Source: Halomonas sp. M20 (lineage in GTDB: Bacteria > Pseudomonadota > Gammaproteobacteria > Pseudomonadales > Halomonadaceae). Taken from it: 64,000 bases of DNA. Position 1 is the first letter of the stretch, and each line of letters opens with the position of its first letter. The notes beneath the pieces were generated by a model that saw only the letters and a list, made by a program, of their open reading frames with translations, did not search any database and was not told where the DNA came from. Below are positions 37,690 to 47,346 of this stretch, one piece after another. The translations under genes and the position numbers were made by a program. The stretch is taken from contig NZ_JACNMQ010000001.1 of NCBI RefSeq assembly GCF_020622265.1, positions 930,001 through 994,000 on the forward strand, in the 5' to 3' direction.

Positions 37690-40098
37690 ATGCAGCAGAA
37701 TGCCGAACAGACGTTCAGTTTGCCCCTTCTGCCGCTGCGAGATGTCGTTGTCTATCCGCAGATGGTAATTCCCCTATTCGTTGGCCGCGAGAAGTCGATT
37801 CAGGCGCTCGAGGCTGCCATGGAAGTCGATAAGCGCGTCCTGCTGGTGGCGCAGCGCGAGGCAGGTCAGGACGATCCGGATACCCGCGATCTGTTTGCTG
37901 TCGGCACCGTCGCCGAGATCATGCAGCTACTCAAGCTGCCGGATGGCACGGTCAAGGTGCTGATCGAAGGCACTTCCCGGGCCGATGTGCACGAGGTAAG
38001 CGTTGTCGAAGAAGGCTACAGCGTTGCCGAGATTGCCCTGCGTGAAAGCGAACCCCTTTCCGAACGCGAGCAGGAGTCCCTGGTGCGGGTGCTGCTCAAC
38101 CAGTTCGAGCAATACGTAAAGCTTTCCAAGAAGGTGCCCAACGAGGTGCTCAACTCCCTGCAAGGGATCGAGGACCCGAGCCGACTCGTCGATACTATTT
38201 GCGCCCATTTGTCGCTGAAGATTGGTGACAAGCAGGAATTGCTGGAAATGGATCGAGTGCGGGATCGTATCGAACATCTCATGGCACTGATCGAATCCGA
38301 GATCGATCTGCTACAGGTGGAAAAGCGCATACGCTCCCGGGTCAAGGACCAGATGGAGAAGTCCCAGCGCGAGTACTATCTCAATGAGCAGATGAAGGCC
38401 ATCCAGAAGGAGATGGGTGAGCTCGAGAACGTGCCCAACGAGGCAGAAAAGTACGAGCAGGCCATCAAGGACGCGGGCATGCCCAAGGAGGCCGCGGACA
38501 AGGCAACTCAGGAGCTGGGCAAGTTGAAGATGATGGCGCCCACCTCCGCCGAGGCGACCGTGGTGCGCTCCTATCTCGATTGGCTGATAGCGGTGCCCTG
38601 GAAGAAGCGTACCCGGGTCAAGCACGACCTGACTCACGCCGTCACGGTGCTCGATGAGGACCACTACGGCCTGGAAGAGGTCAAGGAGCGTATCCTTGAA
38701 TACCTGGCCGTGCAAAAGCGTGTCAAGAAGCTCAAGGGACCGGTTCTGTGCCTGGTGGGGCCGCCTGGGGTGGGCAAGACCTCTCTTGGACAATCCATCG
38801 CCCGGGCAACCAATCGCAAGTATGTGCGTCTTGCCTTGGGTGGCGTGCGGGACGAATCCGAGATTCGTGGCCATCGCCGTACCTATATTGGTTCGCTACC
38901 CGGCAAGATGATTCAGCGTATGAGCAAGGCAGGCGTACGCAATCCGCTATTCCTGCTCGATGAAATCGACAAGATCGGCATGGATCATCGCGGCGATCCA
39001 TCCTCTGCACTGCTCGAAGTACTCGATCCGGAGCAGAACAACTCCTTCAGCGATCACTATCTGGAGCTGGATTACGATCTTTCGGATGTCATGTTCATCT
39101 GTACTGCAAACTCGATGAACATTCCCGGACCGCTGCTGGATCGCATGGAAATCATTCGTCTGCCGGGGTATACCGAAGACGAAAAGCTGGCTATCGCCAA
39201 TCGCTATCTGGTACCCAAGCAGCTCAAGGCCAACGGCTTGAAAGAAGGGGAGTTGAGCTATTCCGATGACGCCGTGATGGAGATCATTCGCTACTACACT
39301 CGGGAAGCCGGGGTCCGTGAACTCGAGCGTCAGATCGCCAAGGTATGCCGTAAAGTATTGCGCGAACGCGTCGAGGAAGAGACCAAGGAGGGCGCTCTGG
39401 CGCCACGAGCACTGGTCGCTGCGGATATCGAAGCTTATGCCGGCGTGCGTCGCTATAGCTATGGCCTGGCGGACATGGAGCACCAGGTAGGGCGCGTTAC
39501 TGGGTTGGCCTGGACCTCTGTCGGGGGGGAGCTACTCAATATCGAATCCGTGGTGATGCCGGGTAAAGGCCGAATACACAAGACCGGCTCTCTGGGCGAT
39601 GTCATGAAAGAGTCGGTGGATGCGGCACATACGGTTGTGCGGGCTCGGGCAGTGGCCATGGGAATCGATCCCGAACGCTTCGAGAAGGAAGATCTGCATA
39701 TCCACGTTCCCGAAGGGGCAACGCCCAAGGATGGTCCCAGTGCCGGTATTGCCATGGTGACCGCCATGGTATCCGCGTATACCGAGCAGCCGATTCGCTG
39801 TGATGTGGCGATGACCGGTGAGGTGAATCTGCGTGGCGAAGTCATGCCCATCGGGGGGCTAAAGGAGAAATTGCTGGCCGCTCGGCGCGGTGGTATAAAG
39901 ACGGTGCTCATTCCGGAAGAGAATCGTCGCGATCTCAAGGAAGTGCCGGACAATATCAAGAATGCTCTCGATATTCATCCAGTACGTTGGATCGATGAGG
40001 TTCTTGAGCTCGCACTGGTAAATAATACGGATGCTAATGGGGATGATAATCGTCCTGATGATTCGGTAGCTTCCAGTTCGATAGTAAGTACCCATTAG
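37690..40098 (+). CDS. lon: Lon protease (La)
   Basis: The ATP-dependent AAA+ protease degrading misfolded and regulatory proteins, 802 residues. The N-terminal substrate domain starts LPLLPLRDVVVYPQMVIPLFVGRE. Walker A is GPPGVGKTSLGQSIA near residue 358 and Walker B FLLDEIDKIG near 422. The Ser-Lys dyad lies in ATPKDGPSAGIAM (near 681) and GGLKEKLLAARRGG (near 724). The acidic C-terminal extension ends DSVASSSIVSTH. Monocistronic by its own promoter. Confidence 0.98.
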   Translation: MQQNAEQTFSLPLLPLRDVVVYPQMVIPLFVGREKSIQALEAAMEVDKRVLLVAQREAGQDDPDTRDLFAVGTVAEIMQLLKLPDGTVKVLIEGTSRADVHEVSVVEEGYSVAEIALRESEPLSEREQESLVRVLLNQFEQYVKLSKKVPNEVLNSLQGIEDPSRLVDTICAHLSLKIGDKQELLEMDRVRDRIEHLMALIESEIDLLQVEKRIRSRVKDQMEKSQREYYLNEQMKAIQKEMGELENVPNEAEKYEQAIKDAGMPKEAADKATQELGKLKMMAPTSAEATVVRSYLDWLIAVPWKKRTRVKHDLTHAVTVLDEDHYGLEEVKERILEYLAVQKRVKKLKGPVLCLVGPPGVGKTSLGQSIARATNRKYVRLALGGVRDESEIRGHRRTYIGSLPGKMIQRMSKAGVRNPLFLLDEIDKIGMDHRGDPSSALLEVLDPEQNNSFSDHYLELDYDLSDVMFICTANSMNIPGPLLDRMEIIRLPGYTEDEKLAIANRYLVPKQLKANGLKEGELSYSDDAVMEIIRYYTREAGVRELERQIAKVCRKVLRERVEEETKEGALAPRALVAADIEAYAGVRRYSYGLADMEHQVGRVTGLAWTSVGGELLNIESVVMPGKGRIHKTGSLGDVMKESVDAAHTVVRARAVAMGIDPERFEKEDLHIHVPEGATPKDGPSAGIAMVTAMVSAYTEQPIRCDVAMTGEVNLRGEVMPIGGLKEKLLAARRGGIKTVLIPEENRRDLKEVPDNIKNALDIHPVRWIDEVLELALVNNTDANGDDNRPDDSVASSSIVSTH

Positions 40099-40161
40099 GC
40101 TGCATAATACAAATTATTATTTGTCAAACGTCGAAATGGCGCGGGTTTGCGCCTTATTTAC

Positions 40162-40191
40162 TTGACACAAGTTTCGCGGCATTGCTATAAA
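40162..40191 (+). promoter_or_regulatory. Sigma-70 promoter of hupB
   Basis: A consensus -35 TTGACA (40162-40167), 18-bp spacer, and -10 TATAAA (40186-40191), 83 bp upstream of the hupB start. Confidence 0.78.
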
Positions 40192-40273
40192 TTGCGTTTT
40201 GCTGCGATCGTGCGAGCTGCCTGAAATGAAGCGCCGAATTACAGTAATTTCTGAAACAGTCAAGGGGTGAAAT

Positions 40274-40546
40274 GTGAACAAATCTGAGCTGATCGAAGCC
40301 ATCGCTGCATCTGCCGATATTCCTAAAGCGGCAGCAGGTCGTGCCCTGGATGCGATGATCGATTCCGTTACCGACAGCTTGAAAAAAGGTGATTCCGTAG
40401 CCTTGGTTGGGTTCGGAACGTTCAGTATCAAAGAGCGCGCTGCTCGCACTGGTCGCAATCCGCAAACAGGCAAGCCGATCAACATCAGCGCTGCTAAAGT
40501 ACCCAGCTTCAAGGCTGGCAAAGCACTCAAGGATTCGGTCAACTAA
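40274..40546 (+). CDS. hupB: DNA-binding protein HU-beta
   Basis: A 90-residue nucleoid protein of the HU/IHF family, starting with GTG ([22 protein letters not shown]). The DNA-grasping arm contains [21 protein letters not shown] followed by [29 protein letters not shown] upstream supports the GTG. The lon-hupB-ppiD order is conserved in gammaproteobacteria. Confidence 0.97.
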   Translation: MNKSELIEAIAASADIPKAAAGRALDAMIDSVTDSLKKGDSVALVGFGTFSIKERAARTGRNPQTGKPINISAAKVPSFKAGKALKDSVN

Positions 40547-40667
40547 GCAAACGGTATCCAGGTGTGAGCCCAGAATCTGGCAGTGATTCCAGGATGCCAT
40601 CGATTCAATTCATGGCATGTGACATGCTCATTTCACCCACCGTTGTTTCTTGTGACCTCCAAGCTAG

Positions 40668-40696
40668 GCGTATCGCGTAAGCGATACGCTTTTTTA
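40668..40696 (+). terminator. Intrinsic terminator of hupB
   Basis: GCGTATCGC and GCGATACGC pair perfectly around GTAA and are followed by six T residues, about 120 bp past the hupB stop and 30 bp before ppiD. Confidence 0.9.
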
Positions 40697-40725
40697 TTAT
40701 TCCGTCTACAGCATTCGAGGTTAGC

Positions 40726-42561
40726 ATGCTGCAACAAATCCGCGACCGCTCTCAAAGTCTGATCGCCAAGATTATCGTGGGTGCCGTAGTCGTCGCCCTT
40801 GCGCTTTTCGGTATTGAGTCCGTGGTAGGCCTGTTCACCAGTGGTGCCGATGACGTTGTCGAGGTCAACGGTGAGCCAATCACCCGGCAACAAATCGAAA
40901 CGGAAGTCCAGCGTGGCATTCGTTCCGGTCAGGTCCCCCCGGAGCAGGAGCGTCAGTTGCGCAATCAGGTAACCGAACAGTTGGTGACCCTCGAACTGCT
41001 CGATCAGTACATTGCCGAGGGTGATATGCACGTCTCGGATCAGCAGCTTGACCAAGTAATCGTCAATCGTGCCGAATTCCAGGATCAAAGCGGCAATTTC
41101 TCCACGGATCTGTTTCGCAATCGTTTGGCCAGTGCAGGGTATACGCCACTCTCCTTTCGCCAGCAGCTCAAGAACGACCTCATGCGCCAGCAGATGCAGC
41201 AGGGTCTGACCGCCAGTGATTTTCTACTGGATAGCGAGCGTCAACGACTCGCCCAGTTGCAAAACCAGACGCGCAGCTTTCGCTATCATGTACTTACACC
41301 TGAAGATGTCGATGCCGAGATCGATATTACCGATGCCGATCTGCAGTCCTATTACGATGCGCATCAAGCGGAATATCGTCGTCCGGAAGAAGTCCGCTTG
41401 AACTACGTCATTCTCGATCAAGCAGATATGGCGAAGGATATCGAGGTCGATGATCAAGCGTTGCGTCAGGCTTACGCTAAGCGCCAAGACAATGCGGAAC
41501 GCCGGGTCTCCCACATCATGGTGACCTATGGCGATGATCGCACGGAGCAAGAGGCGCGTCAGCGTCTTGAAGAAGCTCGGCAGCGCTTGCAACAAGGTGA
41601 CGACTTTACCGCGCTGGCCGCGAAGTACTCGGATGACGGGACCACCGCTGATGATCAGGGTGATCTGGGATACATCAGTCGGGGGTTCTTCGATGAAGCC
41701 TTCGAAGAAGCTGCCTATTCCCTCGCACCTGGCCAGGTATCGGATATCGTCGAGACGGACAACGGACTGCATATCCTCAAGGTAACGGAGCTTGATTTGC
41801 CTCCTTTCGAGGAGTTGCGCGATACGCTGCGCCAGGAGTTGGCACTTGGGCAGGCTGGTGATCGTTTCAATGAGCAGGCGCAGCGTCTGATCGACGAGAG
41901 TTTCGCCGCGGACGATCTGGCAAGCGTTGCCGAGGATCTCGGCCTCGAGCTACAGCAGAGCGACTGGGTATCCCGAAATGATGCCGAGGGCGTGCTGACA
42001 GAGCCGGCTGTGATGGCGGCAGCCTTTGAGCCCGATGTACTGGAAAATGGCTACAACAGCGAAGTAATAGAGCTCGACGACCAGCGGCGCATGGTGCTGC
42101 GAGTTGCCGAGCATCGAGAAGCAACGACGCTACCGCTGGAAGAGGTGCGTGACCAGGTGCAAGAACAGGTCAAGGCGAACAAGATTGATGATGCCTTGCG
42201 TGGCCGCGCCAGTGAACTGGCGGCATCGCTGCGCGATGGCCAGGCACCCACTCTAGAGTGGCAGCAGGCCAACCAGGTATCGCGTCAGGAGGCGGGGCAA
42301 GGAAATACGAATATTCCCGAACCGGTCTTGAGCACCGCTTTCAAGCTACCCAAGCCGGAACAGGAGAGCGTCTACGGCCAGACCACGGTCGAAGATGGTG
42401 TTGCTTTGATTGCCTTGACCGCTGTCAGCGAGAACGAACAAGCCGAAGATACCCAGGCGACCGGCTTCGCGAGTCAACTGACTCAGCGGCTGCGCGCTCA
42501 GGCTGCCGTACAGGGTCTGCTCGAGGAGCTTCGTGCCCAAGCGGACATCAAGCGGCTATAG
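40726..42561 (+). CDS. ppiD: Peptidyl-prolyl cis-trans isomerase D (PpiD)
   Basis: A periplasmic membrane-anchored chaperone, 611 residues. One transmembrane helix (residues 14-34, IIVGAVVVALALFGIESVVG) follows a short cytoplasmic N-terminus. A SurA-like domain follows, then the parvulin domain at about 262-365 (RRVSHIMVTYGDDRTEQEA...YISRGFFDEAFEEAAYSL...HILKVTEL) and C-terminal SurA-like helices. It assists folding of exported proteins near the Sec translocon. Confidence 0.95.
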   Translation: MLQQIRDRSQSLIAKIIVGAVVVALALFGIESVVGLFTSGADDVVEVNGEPITRQQIETEVQRGIRSGQVPPEQERQLRNQVTEQLVTLELLDQYIAEGDMHVSDQQLDQVIVNRAEFQDQSGNFSTDLFRNRLASAGYTPLSFRQQLKNDLMRQQMQQGLTASDFLLDSERQRLAQLQNQTRSFRYHVLTPEDVDAEIDITDADLQSYYDAHQAEYRRPEEVRLNYVILDQADMAKDIEVDDQALRQAYAKRQDNAERRVSHIMVTYGDDRTEQEARQRLEEARQRLQQGDDFTALAAKYSDDGTTADDQGDLGYISRGFFDEAFEEAAYSLAPGQVSDIVETDNGLHILKVTELDLPPFEELRDTLRQELALGQAGDRFNEQAQRLIDESFAADDLASVAEDLGLELQQSDWVSRNDAEGVLTEPAVMAAAFEPDVLENGYNSEVIELDDQRRMVLRVAEHREATTLPLEEVRDQVQEQVKANKIDDALRGRASELAASLRDGQAPTLEWQQANQVSRQEAGQGNTNIPEPVLSTAFKLPKPEQESVYGQTTVEDGVALIALTAVSENEQAEDTQATGFASQLTQRLRAQAAVQGLLEELRAQADIKRL

Positions 42562-42591
42562 ACGTCCTATGCACTTATTTCATCTTGATGG

Positions 42592-42616
42592 AGCGCGGCT
42601 TTTGCCGCGCTTTTTT
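42592..42616 (+). terminator. Intrinsic terminator of ppiD
   Basis: AGCGCGGC and GCCGCGCT pair around TTTT and are followed by a T run, 31 bp past the ppiD stop; it lies just before the convergent YkgJ gene. Confidence 0.92.
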
Positions 42617-42633
42617 GTATTCATCCCGTGCTT

Positions 42634-42918
42634 TCAGGTTGCTACTTCCAAGGCAGCGATTCTGTAAAGAGCCACGTCGCGATGATCACCGCACAGTTCT
42701 ATATCGAAGTCGAAGCGTAGGCACACCAGTGGCCGCCGTGGGTCACCGAACAAGCGGCATAGATTGCGCCCATCGAGCTGTTGGCAGCGAACGCCAGCAG
42801 GCTTGCCCTCGGGCATTCCGGGAATAGGAGAGCTGATCGATGGCGCAATACAGCAGGCACCGCATCCCGGACGGCAGCCGGTGGATTCATCGTTGCTCGG
42901 TCTAGCGTGATCGCTCAT
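42634..42918 (-). CDS. YkgJ-family cysteine cluster protein
   Basis: A 94-residue zinc/iron-chelating domain protein of the YkgJ type. It has CRPGCGACCIAPSISSPIPGMP near residue 15, then GVRCQQLDGRNLCRLFGDPRRPLVC, giving seven Cys in the family pattern. Metal binding is likely; the function is unknown. It overlaps the QueD-like gene by 4 bp (ATGA), so it is translationally coupled as the last gene of the queCE operon. It is convergent with ppiD. Confidence 0.8.
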   Translation of the reverse strand: MSDHARPSNDESTGCRPGCGACCIAPSISSPIPGMPEGKPAGVRCQQLDGRNLCRLFGDPRRPLVCLRFDFDIELCGDHRDVALYRIAALEVAT

Positions 42919-43763
42919 GGACTTGCCTCGGCAATGGCGCCCTTGCCAATACCTTCGAAGGCCTGGACGCGTACTCGTTGCCCGCAGTCCCGGGCGACCT
43001 GTTCTGCAAGCCAGGAAGCGATGTTTTCTATCGTGGTGGGCGTTGGCAGGATCTCGCAGCGCTCACGAGGTAGCCGCATCAGGAAACGCCCTTGCGCAGT
43101 GCGATACCCGATCGTCAGAGTGTCGTCCCGAGATGCGTTGTTGCCTGCTTCGAGAATGTCCTCCCCAGTCACCAGGTAGCGATCGTCGAGCCGCTGTGCC
43201 CATTGGGCTTCGAGCTCCGGTGCGCGGGCGCCATCGCACCAGATATGAAGCCGTGAACGATGGCCATGAGCAATGCGTTGACAGTTTCCTATGTGACGCT
43301 TGAGGCCATGACTGTAGGTGTAGGCGGCGCTCTCAATCTGCTCTTCGCGTAGATTGAGACGGATCGACTCGACCCGAGTCGGCGGTCGCCGCGTGAGAGT
43401 CTCGCTGTAATATCGCGCCAGCCGCTCGGTGCTGATTTCGCTCCAGGGAAGCATCGTGAAGGCTTGGCGAGGCGCTCTGATCTCGAAATCATAGGGCAGG
43501 GAGGCATGTACGCTGAGTCCTTCACTGCACTCTTGCACGGTAAGCTCGGGCGCCTGGGTCGGGATGACCAGCGTATGGTCCAGGCTTGCATCCAGGCGCG
43601 ACTTGATCCACGGCTTGACCTCGCCGAAGTCGAAGAGCATGCCGTCTTCGCCCAATTCACCGTCGAGTGCGCAATCAACCTGCCAACTGGCACCTGTCAA
43701 TCCTCGCTGCGGGCACCAGAGTGAAACATCAAGCTGGGTCAGGGCATTGACGAAAAGCGTCAT
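42915..43763 (-). CDS. Double tunnelling-fold QueD-like protein (6-carboxytetrahydropterin synthase family)
   Basis: At 282 residues it is over twice the length of ordinary QueD (about 120). Two tunnelling-fold halves can be read. The first (residues 1-140) has GLTGASWQVD where QueD has its HGH zinc ligands, but keeps GMLFDFGEVK and LDHTL. The second (141-282) keeps CQRIAHGHRSRLHIW and PTTIENIASWLAEQV with the following Glu, but lacks the GMxxDF block. The motifs of one QueD active site are thus divided between the halves. It overlaps queE by 1 bp (TAATG) and follows queC-queE, so it likely supplies the QueD step that converts dihydroneopterin triphosphate to carboxytetrahydropterin. A related pterin activity cannot be excluded. 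Confidence 0.7.
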   Translation of the reverse strand: MTLFVNALTQLDVSLWCPQRGLTGASWQVDCALDGELGEDGMLFDFGEVKPWIKSRLDASLDHTLVIPTQAPELTVQECSEGLSVHASLPYDFEIRAPRQAFTMLPWSEISTERLARYYSETLTRRPPTRVESIRLNLREEQIESAAYTYSHGLKRHIGNCQRIAHGHRSRLHIWCDGARAPELEAQWAQRLDDRYLVTGEDILEAGNNASRDDTLTIGYRTAQGRFLMRLPRERCEILPTPTTIENIASWLAEQVARDCGQRVRVQAFEGIGKGAIAEASP

Positions 43764-44407
43764 TAGTCAATTTCCAGTGTCTTGTGCGTTTGCAGCGAAA
43801 GTCGCCAGTGTGGATGTGCCAGGCAGTACGAAAGAGCCTCGGTAACCGCCGAATCGGCACCGCCGGATGGCTGTAAATCCATGGGTTGTAGATAGAAGTA
43901 GCGAAATTCGAGGTCAATGAACCGTTCCGGCGGAGCATCCGGCTGGGGATAGACCAGCTTGAGTTCGTCGCCTTGGGAAAGCGCCAATGGCACCTTTCCC
44001 TTGGGGCTAACACATAGCCAATCGATACCTTTTGGCGGCTGGATCGTACCGTTTGTTTCCACTGCAATCTCGAATCCTCGCTCATGCATGGCATCGATCA
44101 ACGTTTTGTCGAGTTGCAGAAGCGGTTCGCCGCCGGTAAATACCACATAGGGTACCCCATGACAGTCGGCGGCAGGCCAGAGTGCTGCTAGATGGTCGGC
44201 GAGCGCCTCGGCCTCAGCAAAGCGCCCGCCATGCTGCCCGTCGATGCCGACGAAATCCGTATCGCAAAAACGGCATTGGCTGGTAGCACGATCCTTCTCG
44301 CGGCCCGACCACAGATTGCAGCCGCTAAAACGACAGAATACGCTGGCGCGCCCGGTTCGCGCTCCTTCTCCCTGCAGTGAATAAAAGGCTTCCTTGACGC
44401 TATACAT
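43763..44407 (-). CDS. queE: 7-carboxy-7-deazaguanine synthase
   Basis: A radical-SAM enzyme forming the deazapurine ring in queuosine synthesis, 214 residues. After [19 protein letters not shown] comes the cluster motif C-x14-C-x2-C (GCNLWSG...QCRFCDTDF), the variant spacing known for many QueE proteins. [11 protein letters not shown] and WLCVSPK follow. ATG at 44407 is the family-consistent start and overlaps queC by 8 bp; the open frame upstream lies within queC. Confidence 0.94.
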   Translation of the reverse strand: MYSVKEAFYSLQGEGARTGRASVFCRFSGCNLWSGREKDRATSQCRFCDTDFVGIDGQHGGRFAEAEALADHLAALWPAADCHGVPYVVFTGGEPLLQLDKTLIDAMHERGFEIAVETNGTIQPPKGIDWLCVSPKGKVPLALSQGDELKLVYPQPDAPPERFIDLEFRYFYLQPMDLQPSGGADSAVTEALSYCLAHPHWRLSLQTHKTLEID

Positions 44408-45116
44408 GGGCGGCAACTCCTCTTGGCGCATAGCGAATCGGATCGGTGAGGCCGTTTTTCTCGAAGGCGTCCAGGCGTTCGCGGCAGCTGCCGCATTCGC
44501 CGCAGGCCAGCTCATTGCCTTGATAGCAGGTCCAGGTCTGGGTGTAATCGAGTCCCATGGACAGACCATCGGCGAGAATGGCGGTCTTGTCGGCATGCAA
44601 GTAGGGCGCCTCTATTCGCACCGCCTCGAAATTGGCGATAGCGGCGACATCATTCATGCGCTCGACGAATTCCGGTCGACAATCCGGATAGAGCACATGG
44701 TCTCCGCCATGAGCGCCGTAAAAGCATACCTTGGCGCCAATGTTGACTGCTTGAGCGATCGCCAGCGACAGTAGAATCATGTTGCGATTGGGCACGACCG
44801 TCGCCGCCATACTGGCCTGGTCGTAATCGCCGCTTGGTAGGGGGCGGCTAGCATCGGTCAACGCTGAATTGTCGATCAGGGCGTGCATGGCGCGAATATC
44901 GATCACCTGATGAGCGATGCCGAGAGCGCGGCAGACGTCTGCGGCTATCGTGAGCTCGCGAGCATGCCGCTGACCATAGTGAAACGAGAGCGCATGCACT
45001 TCATAACCGCGTTGCAGCGCCTTGTGCAGTACCGTGTATGAATCCATGCCCCCGGAATAGACGACGATCGCCTTTGGGGTGCAATTGCCGTCACTGTCGT
45101 GATGTGTATCCGTCAT
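44400..45116 (-). CDS. queC: 7-cyano-7-deazaguanine synthase
   Basis: The ATP-dependent enzyme making preQ0 from carboxydeazaguanine and ammonia, 238 residues. The PP-loop [19 protein letters not shown] is near residue 15, [14 protein letters not shown] near 52, and the zinc-binding [15 protein letters not shown] at the C-terminus. ATG at 45116 is chosen from family length. It is the first gene of the queC-queE-queD-like-ykgJ unit. I looked for a preQ1 riboswitch in the 271-bp gap upstream and saw none I could recognise. Confidence 0.95.
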   Translation of the reverse strand: MTDTHHDSDGNCTPKAIVVYSGGMDSYTVLHKALQRGYEVHALSFHYGQRHARELTIAADVCRALGIAHQVIDIRAMHALIDNSALTDASRPLPSGDYDQASMAATVVPNRNMILLSLAIAQAVNIGAKVCFYGAHGGDHVLYPDCRPEFVERMNDVAAIANFEAVRIEAPYLHADKTAILADGLSMGLDYTQTWTCYQGNELACGECGSCRERLDAFEKNGLTDPIRYAPRGVAAHV

Positions 45117-45387
45117 GCCATAACCTTCCGGAGAATTTATTGATAGCGCGATAACGCGAGATGTACCACAGCCCGGGATCCGGGTGTCCGGGAAATAAAT
45201 ATGAAGCGGGAATGTTCGAATGGCGATTCGATCACAGCACATTGTAACGATTGAGCCCCTTGCCGGCCAGATTGAGTGCATCGGCAACAATCCCACGCGG
45301 CCGACATGCTTTTCCGAGGGTTCTGGTGATTCCCGTCGGCTAACGTTACTCTCGAGTGAGTCTTCTCATTGCCAATCAGGAGCGCGC

Positions 45388-45813
45388 ATGGCAACCATTG
45401 AACACAGTGCGGTGCTGCACGCGCCACCGGAGAACGTTTTTGTTTTACTCGAGCGAGTCGAAAACTTTGTCGACTACTCCGATCATATCAAGGCGGTGGA
45501 GCCGTTGGGCGAGCGCCGCTACCGTTGGCATATTCATGCCGTAGGCATGGATTGGAGTTTTGATGTCAAGGTGACGGAGGTCAGGCCACCGGAGGTGCTG
45601 GCCTGGGAGTCGATAAATGGCGTGCGCAATAGTGGGCGCTATGAGCTGTTCCCGGTGCCGGAAGGCACGCGCGTGCGCCTGACCGTCAACTATCACATAG
45701 GCAATCGTCTGCTGGAAAAAGCGGTCAATAAGGCAGCGCGTCCGCTGATAAATCAAGTCAGTGAACAGATCCTCGAGCGTGTGGAAGCACGGTTAAGAAG
45801 CGGAACGTCCTGA
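45388..45813 (+). CDS. SRPBCC-family lipid/cofactor-binding protein
   Basis: A 141-residue START-like (SRPBCC/polyketide cyclase type) domain: IEHSAVLHAPPENVFVLLERVENFVDYSDHI, then WSFDVKVTEVRPPEVLAWES, and a C-terminal helix. These proteins bind hydrophobic ligands; the ligand here is unknown. ATG at 45388 has CAGGAG upstream. The last 21 bp overlap the 3' end of the convergent HDOD-GGDEF gene. Confidence 0.75.
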   Translation: MATIEHSAVLHAPPENVFVLLERVENFVDYSDHIKAVEPLGERRYRWHIHAVGMDWSFDVKVTEVRPPEVLAWESINGVRNSGRYELFPVPEGTRVRLTVNYHIGNRLLEKAVNKAARPLINQVSEQILERVEARLRSGTS

Positions 45814-47280
45814 GGTTACCCTATCCCGGCCTCCCCGCTTGGAAAGGTACATACGCTGATCCGCGGTGCGCAGCATTTCGTCCGGTTTTGCGAAGTCGCC
45901 CCCATCCAGGCTGGCAACACCGATAGAGGCGGTCACGAACAGCACCGTCTCGTCATAGCGTACCAGGGGTTTGGCGCGTAGATTGGCGCAGAGCCGGTTG
46001 GCAAACCTCGTAGCGCTTTCCAGGTTGTGTCCGGGCAGAATGGCAATGAATTCCTCGCCGCCGAAACGCCCAGCGACCATGCCACTCTGACTCATCTGAC
46101 TGAGTAGCGCGGCAAATGACTTGAGGGCCATGTCGCCATGATGGTGGCCATGCTCGTCGTTGATTCTCTTGAAATGATCAAGATCGATGAATACCAGTGC
46201 CAACGGCAATGCTTCGCGTTGGGCCTTGGCGAAGTGCGCCATGAACAATCGTGTCAGGGACTGACGATTGTACAGGCCGGTAAGCGTATCGAGGCGCACC
46301 GCACGATCCAGCCGAGCATTCAACTTGCGCTGACGCTTCAATTCGTTTTGTTGCTGGTCGACCTGCTGATGAAGGTGCAGGGTGCGTTTCAACAGCGCTT
46401 TTTTGCCTTCGAACAGCAGATGGTCGGCGTCGACTCGCTCTGGAGGCGTCACGTCGAACATATCGGCAATGGTGGGCAAACGTGCCTGGATGCTTTCAAG
46501 CAGCGCGGCTCTTTTATCCGCTTCACCCAGCCAAGGCTCGATCATCGAAAGCGTGCGTTCGCTATTCGGGGTTAATAGCAGGTCTGCCAGGCGGCCCGAT
46601 AGCATGACGCACTCGCCGCCGCTCAGAATGTGCATCTGGGCAGGGTAGTCGTGACTGCGCCGAATCCAGTCGCGACAGCGACGAGACAATCCCCAGTTCG
46701 CCGCAAGCCAGGCACCGACTTCGCTGTGATCGGCGCCCACCCCCCCGCGTTCCCGTAGGCAGACATCGTCGTGGCAATGAAGATCTCCCACGATCTCCGC
46801 GTAAGCAGGGCCTTCGATGGCATCAAGAGCCAACATGCCAATATCCTGCAGCAGAGCAGCGGTAAAGATGCTGTCGGTGTCGAGTTTTCTGGGCAACGAG
46901 CGCGCGAGTTCCTGAGCCGCTATGGCGCTGGTCAACGAGCGTTGCCAGTAGTAGTGCAGATCCAGCCTTTCAGGCTTGGCCCGGTTGCCATAGCTGCGGG
47001 CCAGGCTGAATCCCAACGCCAGAGAGACGGTGAGTTCCATGCCCAGGCGTTCCACGGCTTCTCGCAGCGTTTCCACACTGCGCGACTGCGCGTAGTACAC
47101 CGTATTGGCCAAGGAAATGAGTCGAGCAGTCAAGGCCGAGTCGTGCTGCAGGGCCTCGATGATCGATTGCAAGCGGGCGTCCGGGTTCTGGGCGAGCTCG
47201 ATGACTTTGAGTACTGCCGAGGGCAGGGAGGGGAGTTCGTGACAGGCGGCCAGGGATTCACGCAGCGTATCGTTGATCAA
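45793..47280 (-). CDS. HDOD-GGDEF diguanylate cyclase
   Basis: A 495-residue soluble protein. An N-terminal HDOD domain (about residues 12-215, ELPSLPSAVLKVIELAQNPD...HDSALTARLISLAN) is followed by a coiled-coil linker (about 290-330) and a GGDEF domain. The GGDEF carries LTGLYNRQSLTRLF and AGRFGGEEF at 407-411, so cyclic-di-GMP synthesis is expected. The inhibitory I-site R-x-x-D five residues upstream is absent. It is the third gene after flgM and flgN on the same strand (66-bp gap), suggesting a role in motility control. Confidence 0.88.
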   Translation of the reverse strand: MINDTLRESLAACHELPSLPSAVLKVIELAQNPDARLQSIIEALQHDSALTARLISLANTVYYAQSRSVETLREAVERLGMELTVSLALGFSLARSYGNRAKPERLDLHYYWQRSLTSAIAAQELARSLPRKLDTDSIFTAALLQDIGMLALDAIEGPAYAEIVGDLHCHDDVCLRERGGVGADHSEVGAWLAANWGLSRRCRDWIRRSHDYPAQMHILSGGECVMLSGRLADLLLTPNSERTLSMIEPWLGEADKRAALLESIQARLPTIADMFDVTPPERVDADHLLFEGKKALLKRTLHLHQQVDQQQNELKRQRKLNARLDRAVRLDTLTGLYNRQSLTRLFMAHFAKAQREALPLALVFIDLDHFKRINDEHGHHHGDMALKSFAALLSQMSQSGMVAGRFGGEEFIAILPGHNLESATRFANRLCANLRAKPLVRYDETVLFVTASIGVASLDGGDFAKPDEMLRTADQRMYLSKRGGRDRVTSGRSAS

Positions 47281-47346
47281 AAAAACACTCCCGCAGCTTG
47301 AAAATCTAGGTATTGCCCGTCAGGTGCTGTAAACAAAAAAGAGCAC

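Noticed and set aside
45117-45387. Possible preQ1 riboswitch upstream of queC
   Set aside because: The leader has GC dyads near 45170-45200, but I could not fit the preQ1-I or preQ1-II core sequence.
47281-47346. Possible terminator between flgN and the HDOD-GGDEF gene
   Set aside because: On the minus strand GTGCT and AGCAC could pair, but the T run lies in the loop rather than after the stem, so it is not a convincing terminator.
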